From positions 1 through 64,000 of the forward strand of contig NZ_NESK01000004.1 in the NCBI RefSeq assembly GCF_003063415.1: a stretch of DNA of 64,000 nt. Direction: 5' to 3'. The translations under genes and the position numbers were made by a program. This document shows positions 10,201 to 16,888 of the stretch, in pieces. The stretch is from Limnohabitans sp. 2KL-17. Lineage in GTDB: Bacteria > Pseudomonadota > Gammaproteobacteria > Burkholderiales > Burkholderiaceae_C. Every line of letters begins with the position of its first letter. Positions within the stretch are counted from its first letter, which is position 1. The notes beneath the pieces are model-generated. The model saw only the letters and a program-made list of their open reading frames with translations, had not been told where the DNA came from and searched no databases.

Positions 10201-10776
10201 GTCTTCAGGCAACTGCGCCGAGACATCGCCGGGCAAAACCACTTGCCCTGCTTCTTTGCGCAGCACGTTGCGTCCGGCGGCCCAATCTTCAAGCCAGTCG
10301 GGCCGGTAAATCTGGTATTGGTCAAACAAGTCCGCCAGGCGGCTGGCCAGTTGCAGCAAACGTTCAGGATTCGGCTCAGACGCCAGCTGAAGTTTGTCGC
10401 CCTGCAAAAACCCCGCCACGGGCTTGAACATCGGATCGTTCACACAAGTGGGCAGCAAAGCCATCAGCCGCCACGTCATGGGCAGTTTGTCCAGGGGCGA
10501 ATCGGGCGGCACCTGTTGCGCGCCCAGCACCTGCCGGTAAGTGCGCCACAAAAAACGCGAGGGCAACTCCACCTTGGTGGCCGCGCACACCCCGCCTTGC
10601 TGGGCCAGTGCCATCTTGATCCACTCGGCCATGCCGTTGCTTTGCACCAGCACCACCTCTTGCTCCAGCGGCGCCAGCGGCTGACGCGCCAGCCAGCCCG
10701 ACAAGGTCTCGGCCAGCACCTCGGAGCGGTGGCTGTGCAGGGCCAGAAAACCGGGCGCGATCAAGGAGGTGGGCAT
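7201..10776 (-). CDS. recC: RecBCD nuclease-helicase, gamma subunit RecC
   Basis: A 1191-residue protein. RecC has an inactive helicase fold, holds RecB and RecD together and scans for Chi. Typical RecC stretches are visible: an N-terminal LALHSHRSEVLAETL with QSNGMAEWIKMAL, then RVSVFGMSHMP, FVCLLGMNDGDYPR-like text (WVCLLGMNDGDYPRRS) and SWSGRSVRNN. The start at 10776 was chosen because homology begins at MPTSLIAPGFLALHS. The 38 codons upstream in the same frame do not look like RecC. It is the first gene of the operon, with no ptrA between recC and recB, unlike E. coli. A small GGGC/GCCC hairpin lies just upstream of the start (10792-10803). Confidence 0.94.
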   Translation of the reverse strand: MPTSLIAPGFLALHSHRSEVLAETLSGWLARQPLAPLEQEVVLVQSNGMAEWIKMALAQQGGVCAATKVELPSRFLWRTYRQVLGAQQVPPDSPLDKLPMTWRLMALLPTCVNDPMFKPVAGFLQGDKLQLASEPNPERLLQLASRLADLFDQYQIYRPDWLEDWAAGRNVLRKEAGQVVLPGDVSAQLPEDQLWQAELWRRVLAPLNESERQATRPALHLRALARLQSGQALASPVARRVSVFGMSHMPSQLLEMLAALAQHSQVLLAVPNPCQYHWGDIMDGRDALRAERRRHPYKSANLSSMPFEQMHLHAPALLAAWGRQGRDFIRQLDAFDDLQAAQERMPGQRLDLFDDAPGADATCLLTQLQNRIRDLKSAQDPVEAALRDDDQSVVFTVAHSPVRELEVLHDRLLKAFHDHPDLSPRDVVVMVPDIELMAPAIRAVFGQYKRGDARFIPSDIADLGAQASSPLIHAVEWLLALPQQRSRMSDLVALLEVPALAARFGLKPEQLPTLTRWMAGSGIRWGLSAAHRAGLGLGTCGEDNSALFGVQRMLMGYACGADPIPADAQGVDPYAEVGGLDAELAGSLAHLLQALMDWWQTCASAATPLQWAERGRALLAALFKAQDDADRNALSALDQALNDWVSAADQADFADTVPLAVARSAWLDALKVPKLEQRFRAGGVTFCTLMPMRAIPFQWVCLLGMNDGDYPRRSPRADFDLLGLPGMSRPGDRSRRDDDRQLMLEALLSARRTLYVSWSGRSVRNNSEQPPSVLVSQLREEIDALWGKGSAKRLTTEHPLQPFSRVYFEEGSRLQTYAREWRAAQLEQVVVAAAPVPHPSDHTLPPIDAAGGVPLLTLAQLLRFLRRPVAGFFSQRLQLSLEHDRTELHDEELFSLNGLDLYEQMDHELQRLPADLGAESVARHVQEAVQRMRRAGDLPLAAVGEHEAQRLVQELSPLLVFGLQERAQWPEGAARGLIDHTHAGVRLQDALTGWRQRVEGDQVHTAWVLMQASKIATINKKNEARALPEKLLGPWLTCLAAAAMGLSVHGVLVGRNAIVRMQPMAADAARAQLDVLLAVYAEGMRWPLPLPPLVALQWLKDKDKGQTSLNTLADLYEGNGYDQDGEARKDAALYRTFPTLDELLAGDHLDRLAEAVYRPLKQWADGLQTEPLPDAEPDNELEDGTQGETWA

Positions 10777-10799
10777 TAAAAAAGAGGTTCTGGGCGAAC

Positions 10800-10820
10800 G
10801 CCCTGCAAAACAAGGCGCCC
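10800..10820. repeat. Dispersed intergenic motif, copy 1
   Basis: The bases fit GCCCnnCAAAACAAGGCGC. The same pattern occurs at 23797-23815, and a variant with small insertions at 26072-26097. All three copies lie just outside coding sequence, upstream of recC, downstream of the TRAP permease and between the TRAP genes. It resembles a short REP-like palindromic family. Confidence 0.45.
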
Positions 10821-11116
10821 TCAAGGCCAAACAGGGTGCGAAAGCGACTTGGAAGAAGCACGCGAATCCACAAGAATAGCCGCAAAACAAGCCTCTGCGG
10901 GCTCGTGCGCTGAGCCCGCGATGGACAAGCCAACTGCTGCTTTATGAGGCATACACCGCCAGCCCAACAGGCATGCGCCTTGGCAAGCTTGTTCACGGAC
11001 TTATCCACAGCTTTGGGCACGAGGTTTGGGGATACTCAAACGCAAGTCGCGTGCCGCGAAGAATGTATGCAGGGCACAAAAGGCTTCATCCGTCTGTCAG
11101 TAAAAAAGAATTAATT

Positions 11117-11130
11117 ACGATTACTATCGT
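11117..11130. promoter_or_regulatory. Inverted repeat upstream of the restriction-gene remnant/dinD
   Basis: The sequence is a perfect 5-bp inverted repeat, ACGAT and ATCGT with a TACT spacer, in an AT-rich stretch 33 bp before the remnant ATG. Its position and symmetry fit an operator of the lost restriction cassette, but no regulator gene is nearby. Evidence is only positional. Confidence 0.25.
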
Positions 11131-11162
11131 TCTTTCAATGGCTTGCTAACAGCAGATAACGG

Positions 11163-11324
11163 ATGAGCACCCTCTTCTTCGAAAAACCTATCCTCAACTC
11201 CCCCTACGACTACCCAAGTCAACACTGGGAGCTGGATGAAACGGGTCAGCCCACGCAAAAGACCACTGCTGCCCGCGGTGAGGCTGAGTTCATCGAACCC
11301 ATACGCATGAAAAAAATCGCATGA
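11163..11324 (+). pseudogene. N-terminal remnant of a BPTD_3080-type restriction endonuclease
   Basis: This short open frame (53 codons) begins MSTLFFEKPILNSPYDYP, continues HWELDETGQPTQ and then EAEFIEPI. That is the characteristic N-terminus of the roughly 1000-residue DEAD-box restriction endonucleases annotated as BPTD_3080 family (type III res-like). The match ends at IRMKKIA and a stop, so well over 90 percent of the gene is gone, including the helicase and nuclease parts. It lies 56 bp upstream of dinD, as expected if a defence cassette was mostly deleted. Identification rests on recalled family text, not on a search. Confidence 0.6.
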
Positions 11325-11380
11325 CCAGATAACCGGAAGATTCAAAGTGCTGCTGAACAACGTCAAAAGAGAAAAACACA

Positions 11381-12226
11381 ATGAATAAAGATCTGGTTCA
11401 AACCCTCACTGACACTTTTGAGGGCCATGCACAGCAAACCGAAACGGGCGTGGAATATTGGCTGGCAAGGGACATCCAGCACCTGCTGGGCTACGCTGAA
11501 TGGCGCAACTTCGTACTTGTGATCAGCAAAGCACAGACAGCTTGTGAAGTCTCTGGTCATTCACCTTCAGATCATTTTGTTGACGTCAACAAGACGATCG
11601 CCATGCCTAAAGGTGCATCCAAAGATGTACCTGACATCATGCTGACCCGTTATGCGTGTTATCTCATCGCGCAAAACGGTGACCCACGCAAATCAGAAAT
11701 TGCTTTTGCGCAGACTTACTTTGCTGTGCAAACCCGCAAGGCGGAATTGATCGAACAACGCATGCTAGATGCTGAGCGCATCCACGCGCGCAAAAAACTT
11801 ACCGAAACAGAGAAAGATCTCTCAAGAGTTATCTTCGAGAAAACCGGAGGCAACCAGGACTTTGCACTTATCCGAAGCAACGGTGACCTTGCCCTGTTTG
11901 GCCAAAGCACCCAAGCCATGAAGGCGCAGTGGAAAGTACCGGTCAGCCGCCCTTTGGCTGACTTTGCACCCACCATCTTGCTCAAGGCCAAAGACTTTGC
12001 GACGGAAATCACCATCTTCAATGCACGCCATCACCAAATGGATAGCGAAGGGAAAATTTCAAAAGAACACATCACCAACAACAAGGCAGTGCGCAATACC
12101 TTGCTGGAACGCGGCATTCGTCCTGAAAAATTGACGCCCGAAGAAGATGTGAAGAAGGTCGAGCGACGCCAGCATTCGGACGACAAAAAATCACTCAAGA
12201 AGCCTGACACCCTGGACAACGGATAA
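11381..12226 (+). CDS. dinD: DNA damage-inducible protein DinD
   Basis: A 281-residue protein. It opens with a BRO-N-like DNA-binding domain (GVEYWLARDIQHLLGYAEWRNF near residues 26-47) and continues with DVPDIMLTRYACYLIAQNGDPRKSEIAFAQTYFAVQTRK, hallmark DinD text. The C-terminal half is helical and charged. In E. coli DinD is SOS-induced and reported to act on RecA filaments; homologues are often carried on mobile or defence-related segments. Here it follows a broken restriction gene, which suggests both arrived together. No LexA box was found upstream. Codon use is noticeably less GC-rich than recBCD, which also fits acquisition. Confidence 0.9.
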   Translation: MNKDLVQTLTDTFEGHAQQTETGVEYWLARDIQHLLGYAEWRNFVLVISKAQTACEVSGHSPSDHFVDVNKTIAMPKGASKDVPDIMLTRYACYLIAQNGDPRKSEIAFAQTYFAVQTRKAELIEQRMLDAERIHARKKLTETEKDLSRVIFEKTGGNQDFALIRSNGDLALFGQSTQAMKAQWKVPVSRPLADFAPTILLKAKDFATEITIFNARHHQMDSEGKISKEHITNNKAVRNTLLERGIRPEKLTPEEDVKKVERRQHSDDKKSLKKPDTLDNG

Positions 12227-12368
12227 CCAATATCAAACGTGGCCCCAAAATCCATAACCGAACCGGAATAAGAAATCCTCCAGCACGACGATCTTCATGC
12301 GCCCACAGGCCTGTGAAGAACTGCTGTCCCAGCGCAACGTCCAGAACCTCGGCGCAGGAATGCGCCCC

Positions 12369-13076
12369 TCAGCCCCCAGGCGCGTCGGCCGAGACCAGAA
12401 CCCCAACCGAGATGATGAAATCGGCTGCTGACTGGATGTCAGCTTCCAGGGCTTGGCGGGCGCCTTCGACATCTTTCTTGAGAATCGAGTCGACCATGCT
12501 GGCATGGTGTGTCAACGCCGTGCGTTGGTTGACCCGCACCGGGCCAGACCGCATGTCGTAATTGAGGATGGGACCAATGCGCAGCCACAAGGCCTCGATC
12601 AACTGCATCATCACAGGCATTTTTGCACCCCGGTAGATCGCAAAGTGCAGCTCTTTGTTGAGAGATATGAGTCGTGCGCCGTCAGGGGTCTCATTCTTCA
12701 TCTCCCGCACAAAGCTTTCGTGCCACATGACGATCTTCTGGGTGTCCTCATCGCTCAGGCATTGGGCTGCTGTGGCTGCTGCCAAGCCTTCCAGGTTTTT
12801 GCGGATGCTGGTGATTTCGCGAAATTGACTGACCGACATTTGTGGGACCCGCAAACTTCTGTTGGGGGTGATTTCGAGGGCCTGCTCGGCCGTCAATCTT
12901 TGGACAGCCTCTCGCACAGGCATCACACTGACGCCCAAACCTTCAGCCATGCCGCGCAGAGAAATTTGCTCGCCCGGCATCATCCGGCCGCTGATCAAAA
13001 GCTCCTTGAATTGCTCGTAGACATCGGCGCTCAATGTTTGGCGCTTGAGGGGGGTGAGGAGTTTTGTAACGCTCAT
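12369..13076 (-). CDS. GntR-family transcriptional regulator, FCD (FadR) type
   Basis: A 235-residue protein with an N-terminal winged helix (residues about 12-75; SADVYEQFKELLISGRMMPGEQISLRGMAEGLGVSVMPVREAVQRL is the signature, positions 16-62) and a C-terminal FCD ligand-binding domain. Candidate metal-binding histidines are in NKELHFAIYRG and THHASMVDSI. FCD regulators usually repress a catabolic operon and release DNA on binding a pathway acid. It is divergent from the SDR/3HCDH/BKACE/SDR operon, and a perfect palindrome lies between them, so it very probably controls that operon. Confidence 0.9.
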   Translation of the reverse strand: MSVTKLLTPLKRQTLSADVYEQFKELLISGRMMPGEQISLRGMAEGLGVSVMPVREAVQRLTAEQALEITPNRSLRVPQMSVSQFREITSIRKNLEGLAAATAAQCLSDEDTQKIVMWHESFVREMKNETPDGARLISLNKELHFAIYRGAKMPVMMQLIEALWLRIGPILNYDMRSGPVRVNQRTALTHHASMVDSILKKDVEGARQALEADIQSAADFIISVGVLVSADAPGG

Positions 13077-13151
13077 GGTCAGTAGATGTTCGGCCTGAGC
13101 TTAGCGCTTTAAAAGACTTTACATCACCCAGGGTAATCACTGATGTTTGAT

Positions 13152-13163
13152 CTGTGATCACAG
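13152..13163. promoter_or_regulatory. Palindromic operator candidate for the GntR regulator
   Basis: CTGTGATCACAG is a perfect 12-bp palindrome between the divergent GntR and SDR genes, 76 bp before the regulator start and 195 bp before the SDR start. FCD-type GntR proteins bind short palindromes of the form T-GT-N-AC-A, which this fits. It is the only clear symmetrical site in the 281-bp divergent region. Confidence 0.5.
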
Positions 13164-13357
13164 TCTATGGTGAGGGCTGGAATCCACTTTCGAGGCTTCT
13201 GCAATGCCCGTAACCCGGGCCCTGGAGGAAATTGGACATGAATGAAAACAACCCAGTGTCCGTCAAATGGGACTTGCCGAGCCACGGCTCAAGGACCTGA
13301 ACTACTGCTGCGAAAAGCTGTGGATCTGATACGACCTGTTCAACTGTACGGAAAAAA

Positions 13358-14140
13358 ATGTCTCCAGAAAATACGCATGCATTTCTCAAAGTTTTGGTCA
13401 CCGCTGGAGCCAGCGGCATCGGCTATGTCATTGCCCAAGAATTTTTAAATGCTGGCGCACACGTTTTCATCTGTGACGTGAACGACTCTGCTTTAAAACA
13501 ATCGCTTGAGGCACACCCTGGCTTGCACGGGTGCATCGCCGATGTCGCATCCGAAGACCAAGTAAGCGCCATGGTCACTCAAGCAGCCCAAGTTCTCGGC
13601 GGCATTGACGTTCTGGTGAACAATGCGGGCATCGCCGGTCCCACGGCCCGCATTGATGATCTGGCACTGGCCGATCTGGAACTGACACTCAAGATCAATG
13701 TCGTTGGACAGTTTTTATGTGCCAAGCATGCAGTGCCGCACCTGCGCAAGTCGCAGCGGGCGTCCATCATCAACATGTCATCTGCAGCCGGTCATTTGGG
13801 CATGCCGGGCCGATCTGCCTATTCGGCGTCCAAGTGGGCGGTGATCGGTCTGACAAAATCACTGGCCATCGAATTGGGCAAACAGGGCATTCGGTGCAAC
13901 GCGGTACTGCCAGGGGCTGTGGATGGGCCACGAATCCGGGCCGTGATTGCCGATAAAGCCAAAATTATGAACAAACCGCTTGAAGAAGTTACCCGGGATT
14001 ATGAAAACCAGTCTGCATTGGGGCGCATGGTCTCGCCCCTGGACGTGGCCAATACCGTGCTGTTTGTGGCCAGCGAGTCCGCCCGAAGCGTGACCGGTCA
14101 GGCTTTAGCGGTTGATGGTCACACCCAAGCCTTGAGCTGA
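13358..14140 (+). CDS. Short-chain dehydrogenase/reductase (SDR), NAD(P)-dependent
   Basis: A 260-residue classical SDR. The nucleotide-binding motif TAGASGIG is at residues 15-22, NNAG near 88-91, and the catalytic Ser and YSASK (Tyr/Lys) lie around residues 140-160. The C-terminus ends GQALAVDGHTQALS. It is the first gene of a four-gene operon under the divergent GntR regulator. In this context it probably oxidises a hydroxyl on the substrate or an intermediate. The substrate cannot be told from sequence. Confidence 0.9.
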   Translation: MSPENTHAFLKVLVTAGASGIGYVIAQEFLNAGAHVFICDVNDSALKQSLEAHPGLHGCIADVASEDQVSAMVTQAAQVLGGIDVLVNNAGIAGPTARIDDLALADLELTLKINVVGQFLCAKHAVPHLRKSQRASIINMSSAAGHLGMPGRSAYSASKWAVIGLTKSLAIELGKQGIRCNAVLPGAVDGPRIRAVIADKAKIMNKPLEEVTRDYENQSALGRMVSPLDVANTVLFVASESARSVTGQALAVDGHTQALS

Positions 14141-14149
14141 AAGAATTCC

Positions 14150-15105
14150 ATGAAAAAAACCATGCAGTTGCAGTCGTTGGCTCCGGCCTGATCGGTCAGG
14201 CCTGGGCTTTGGTTTTTGCACGCGCAGGTTGCGAAGTTCGAATGTGGGACGGCGACCTCGCGGCATTACAAAGGGCACGCGACTTGGTCGCCGAGCTGGC
14301 TGACGAGCTTGAGCACAGTGGCCTGGTCGACAATGCGGCGAAGCTCATGTCGCATGTGCGGGTTTGCAACGAATTGAGCGATGCGCTCAAGAACGTTGAC
14401 TACGTGCAGGAAAGTTTGCCCGAAATACTCTCGGTCAAACAGGCCATGTATTTACAGCTTGACGCGCTTGTGCCGGCCAATGCCGTGATTGGCAGTTCGA
14501 CATCAAGCATCCCCGCCTCTGCTTTCACTGAACACATGAAGACCCGTGAGCGCTGCTTGGTCGCGCACCCGGTCAACCCGCCCTATCTGATCCCTGTCGT
14601 CGAAGTTTGCGGCGCGCCCTGGACATCTTCGGAATCGGTGCAGGTCTGCATGGACTTGATGCACTCGGTGAAGCAAAAGCCTGTTCACATTCGCCGTGAG
14701 CTGGAAGGGTTCATCCTGAACCGATTGCAAGGTGCGCTTTTGCGCGAGGCCTTCCGGCTCGTCGAGCAAGGCTACGTGGATGTGGATGGTCTGGATGTGA
14801 CCATCCGCGAGGGCCTGGGTCTTCGCTGGTCGTTCATGGGGCCTTTCGAAACCATTGACCTGAATGCGCCAGGGGGTCTGGCAGACTATTCCGGTCGCTA
14901 TGGCGGCATGTACCAATCCATTTCTCAAGAGCAAGCCTCCACCGAGCCCTGGTCGCCCGAATTGATCGATCAGTTGCAAAAGGCTCGGCGAGAGATGCTC
15001 CCCACAGAGGCACTGGGAGACCGGCGTAACTGGAGAGACCGGCGACTCATGGCGCTTGCCCTGCACAAAAAACAACTTGAATCTGATCCATCCACACGGA
15101 GTTAA
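14150..15105 (+). CDS. 3-hydroxyacyl-CoA dehydrogenase-like (lambda-crystallin/L-gulonate dehydrogenase type), start out of frame
   Basis: The protein body has an N-terminal Rossmann fold with AVVGSGLIG, then the family text HPVNPPYLIPVVEV, LEGFILNRLQGALLREA and EGLGLRWSFMGPFETIDLNAPGG. This matches the CRYL1/L-gulonate 3-dehydrogenase and L-carnitine dehydrogenase group, which oxidises a 3-hydroxy acid to a 3-keto acid. The only good ATG, at 14150, is followed by seven As (14153-14159) and then reads in a different frame that stops after 13 codons. The Rossmann segment is open one frame over and has no ATG or GTG. One extra A would give a normal 318-residue protein. A TTG at 14209 would remove the NAD motif. 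The cause is a sequencing error, slippage or a real mutation. Confidence 0.75.
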
Positions 15106-15107
15106 AA

Positions 15108-16040
15108 ATGAGTAAAAACCGCAAAGTCATCATCACTTGTGCCCCCACAGGGGCGATTCACACACCCAGCATGTCACCCTACCTTCCGGTGACTGCGGAT
15201 GAAATTGCCAAAGCAGCCATCGATGCGGCACAAGCGGGCGCAGCCATCCTGCACCTGCATGCGCGCGATCCGGTCGATGGCAAGCCCTCGCAAGACCCAG
15301 CGCTTTTTGTTCCCTTTCTGGAAAAAATAAAAGCCAGCACCGATGCAGTGATCAACATCACCACCGGCGGCAGCCCGCACATGACGGTCGAAGACCGCAT
15401 GCGGCCGGTCATGCAATTCAAGCCCGAAGTGGCCTCACTCAACATGGGCTCCATGAATTTCGGCCTCTTTCCCATGCTCGATCGCTACAAGGACCTCAAG
15501 CACGACTGGGAGCATCAGCACCTTGAAAACAGCCGCGATCTGGTTTTCAAGAACACCTACAAAGACATCGAAACCATTCTTCGCAGAGGTACTGACAACG
15601 GCACACGTTTCGAGTTCGAGTGCTACGACATCAGCCACCTTTACAACCTGGCGCACTTCATGGACCGGGGCTTGGTCTCAGGCCCACTTTTTGTGCAGTC
15701 GGTGTTCGGCATCCTGGGTGGCATTGGCGCGCACCCGGAAGATCTGATGCACATGCGCAGAACGGCAGACCGCTTGTTCGGCGACCAGTACCAATGGTCC
15801 ATTTTGGGTGCCGGTAAAAACCAGATCCCACTCGCCAGCATGGGCGCTGCCATGGGCTCACACGTTCGAGTCGGCTTGGAGGACTCTTTGTGGATGGGGC
15901 CAAGCCAACTGGCGCAATCCAGTGCGGACCAAGTGCGTCGTATCCGCACCGTACTGGAAGCCCTGAATCTAGAAATCGCCACACCCGCTGAAGCCCGCCA
16001 GATTCTCAATCTGAAAGGTGGAAAACAGGTGGGATTTTGA
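15108..16040 (+). CDS. Beta-keto acid cleavage enzyme (BKACE, DUF849/Kce family)
   Basis: A 310-residue TIM-barrel enzyme. BKACE members react a beta-keto acid with acetyl-CoA to give acetoacetate and a new CoA ester. The N-terminus KVIITCAPTGAIHTPSMSPYLP and the zinc motif HLHARDP (H49, H51) are diagnostic; the text INITTGGSPHMTVEDR and SLNMGSMNFG also fits. The start follows an ACGGAG site, and the gene begins two bases after the upstream stop. Next to a 3-hydroxy acid dehydrogenase, the likely sequence of steps is 3-hydroxy acid to 3-keto acid to cleavage. The exact substrate is unknown; 3-keto-5-aminohexanoate and dehydrocarnitine are only two known options in this family. Confidence 0.92.
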   Translation: MSKNRKVIITCAPTGAIHTPSMSPYLPVTADEIAKAAIDAAQAGAAILHLHARDPVDGKPSQDPALFVPFLEKIKASTDAVINITTGGSPHMTVEDRMRPVMQFKPEVASLNMGSMNFGLFPMLDRYKDLKHDWEHQHLENSRDLVFKNTYKDIETILRRGTDNGTRFEFECYDISHLYNLAHFMDRGLVSGPLFVQSVFGILGGIGAHPEDLMHMRRTADRLFGDQYQWSILGAGKNQIPLASMGAAMGSHVRVGLEDSLWMGPSQLAQSSADQVRRIRTVLEALNLEIATPAEARQILNLKGGKQVGF

Positions 16041-16813
16041 GCGAGGGCCTTCGCCCCCTTTTTAGTTTGAAGGGCCGTTTGGCCCTGGTGACTGGTTCAA
16101 CCCGCGGCATAGGTCTTGCCGCGGCAGAAACACTGGCCAGGCAGGGGGCAACGGTCGTCATCAATGGCCGTGAGCCTGAAGCCGTGCACAGCACTGTGGC
16201 TGAAGGACAGCGCAGCGGGCTTGATTTTCGGCCCATGTCCTTTGATGTGGGCGACACCACCGCCAGCGTACAGGCCGTTGACCAGATTGAGCAAGAATTG
16301 GGGCCACTCGACATCTTGTTTGCCAACGCAGGCATTCAGCACCGAGAGGCATTGCTGGAATTTGAACTTTCAGACTTCCAGCGCGTCATCGCATTTAACC
16401 TGACTGCGCAATGGGCACTGGCGCAACACGCTGCTCGGGCCATGGTGACCCGCGGTAGGGGACGAATTCTCTTCACGGGCTCGATCACCGCTGTTTTGGG
16501 CCGCGAGCGATTGAGTGCTTACACCGCAGCCAAAGGCGCACTGCACGCCATGGTTCGACAGTGGTCCACCGAGCTGGCGCCTGCCGGCGTGACGATCAAC
16601 ACCATTGCGCCAGGCTACATACGCACCGAATTGACCAAGGCGCTGTGGACAGACCCTTCGTTTGACGAATGGTTGCAGAAGCGCACCCCTGCCGGCCGCT
16701 GGGGTCTGCCGCAAGACCTGGCAGCAGCCGTTGCATTTTTAGCTTCGGACGAAGCTGGGTTCATCACCGGCCAGACGCTCGTGGTGGATGGCGGCCTGTC
16801 TTCCACCATGTAG
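16037..16813 (+). CDS. SDR family oxidoreductase (gluconate 5-dehydrogenase-like)
   Basis: A 258-residue classical SDR starting with TTG, whose last bases overlap the BKACE stop (TTGA). The cofactor motif is TGSTRGIG (residues 19-26), NAG is NAGIQHRE, and catalytic residues are in GSITAVLGRERLSAYTAAKGAL (Ser, Tyr, Lys). It ends GQTLVVDGGLSSTM. It resembles 2-deoxy-D-gluconate/gluconate 5-dehydrogenases (KduD/IdnO). Coupled to BKACE by overlap, it probably completes the same catabolic route, for example on a hydroxylated or sugar-acid-like substrate. The four-base overlap suggests coupled translation. Confidence 0.9.
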   Translation: MSEGLRPLFSLKGRLALVTGSTRGIGLAAAETLARQGATVVINGREPEAVHSTVAEGQRSGLDFRPMSFDVGDTTASVQAVDQIEQELGPLDILFANAGIQHREALLEFELSDFQRVIAFNLTAQWALAQHAARAMVTRGRGRILFTGSITAVLGRERLSAYTAAKGALHAMVRQWSTELAPAGVTINTIAPGYIRTELTKALWTDPSFDEWLQKRTPAGRWGLPQDLAAAVAFLASDEAGFITGQTLVVDGGLSSTM

Positions 16814-16888
16814 CCCTTGCGCGACTCGGTTTGCGCAGGGCCACTAAGGCCTTGGACTGACCGGTCGCTGCGAATATTGAACAGCGCA

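Larger units (their letters stand above)
10777..11162. other. Intergenic region with a perfect DnaA box
   Basis: No convincing gene is visible in these 386 bases. They hold a copy of a dispersed palindromic motif (10800-10820, see the repeat entry), a perfect 9-mer TTATCCACA at 11001-11009 matching the E. coli DnaA box consensus, and an inverted repeat ACGAT-TACT-ATCGT at 11117-11130 in an AT-rich stretch that may hold the promoter/operator of the downstream remnant and dinD. Only one DnaA box is present, so this is not an origin. I found no CTGT-N8-ACAG LexA box here even though E. coli dinD is an SOS gene. Confidence 0.5.

Noticed and set aside
9184-10779. Plus-strand open frame of 531 codons inside recC
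   Set aside because: Antisense to clear RecC sequence; His/Gln-rich composition typical of a shadow frame and no ribosome-binding site.
11001-11009. A DnaA box suggesting a replication origin
   Set aside because: Only a single TTATCCACA exists, with no box cluster, AT-rich unwinding element or dnaA/dnaN genes.
12233-12368. Minus-strand peptide starting MKIVVLEDF as a truncated hydroxyacid dehydrogenase, or a plus-strand C-terminal fragment
   Set aside because: Only about 20 codons are open beyond the ATG and no further family motif could be supported in either strand.
16813-16841. GC-rich hairpin between the converging SDR and HupE genes as a terminator
   Set aside because: The stem has a bulge and no T run follows on either strand, so it is not convincing as an intrinsic terminator.
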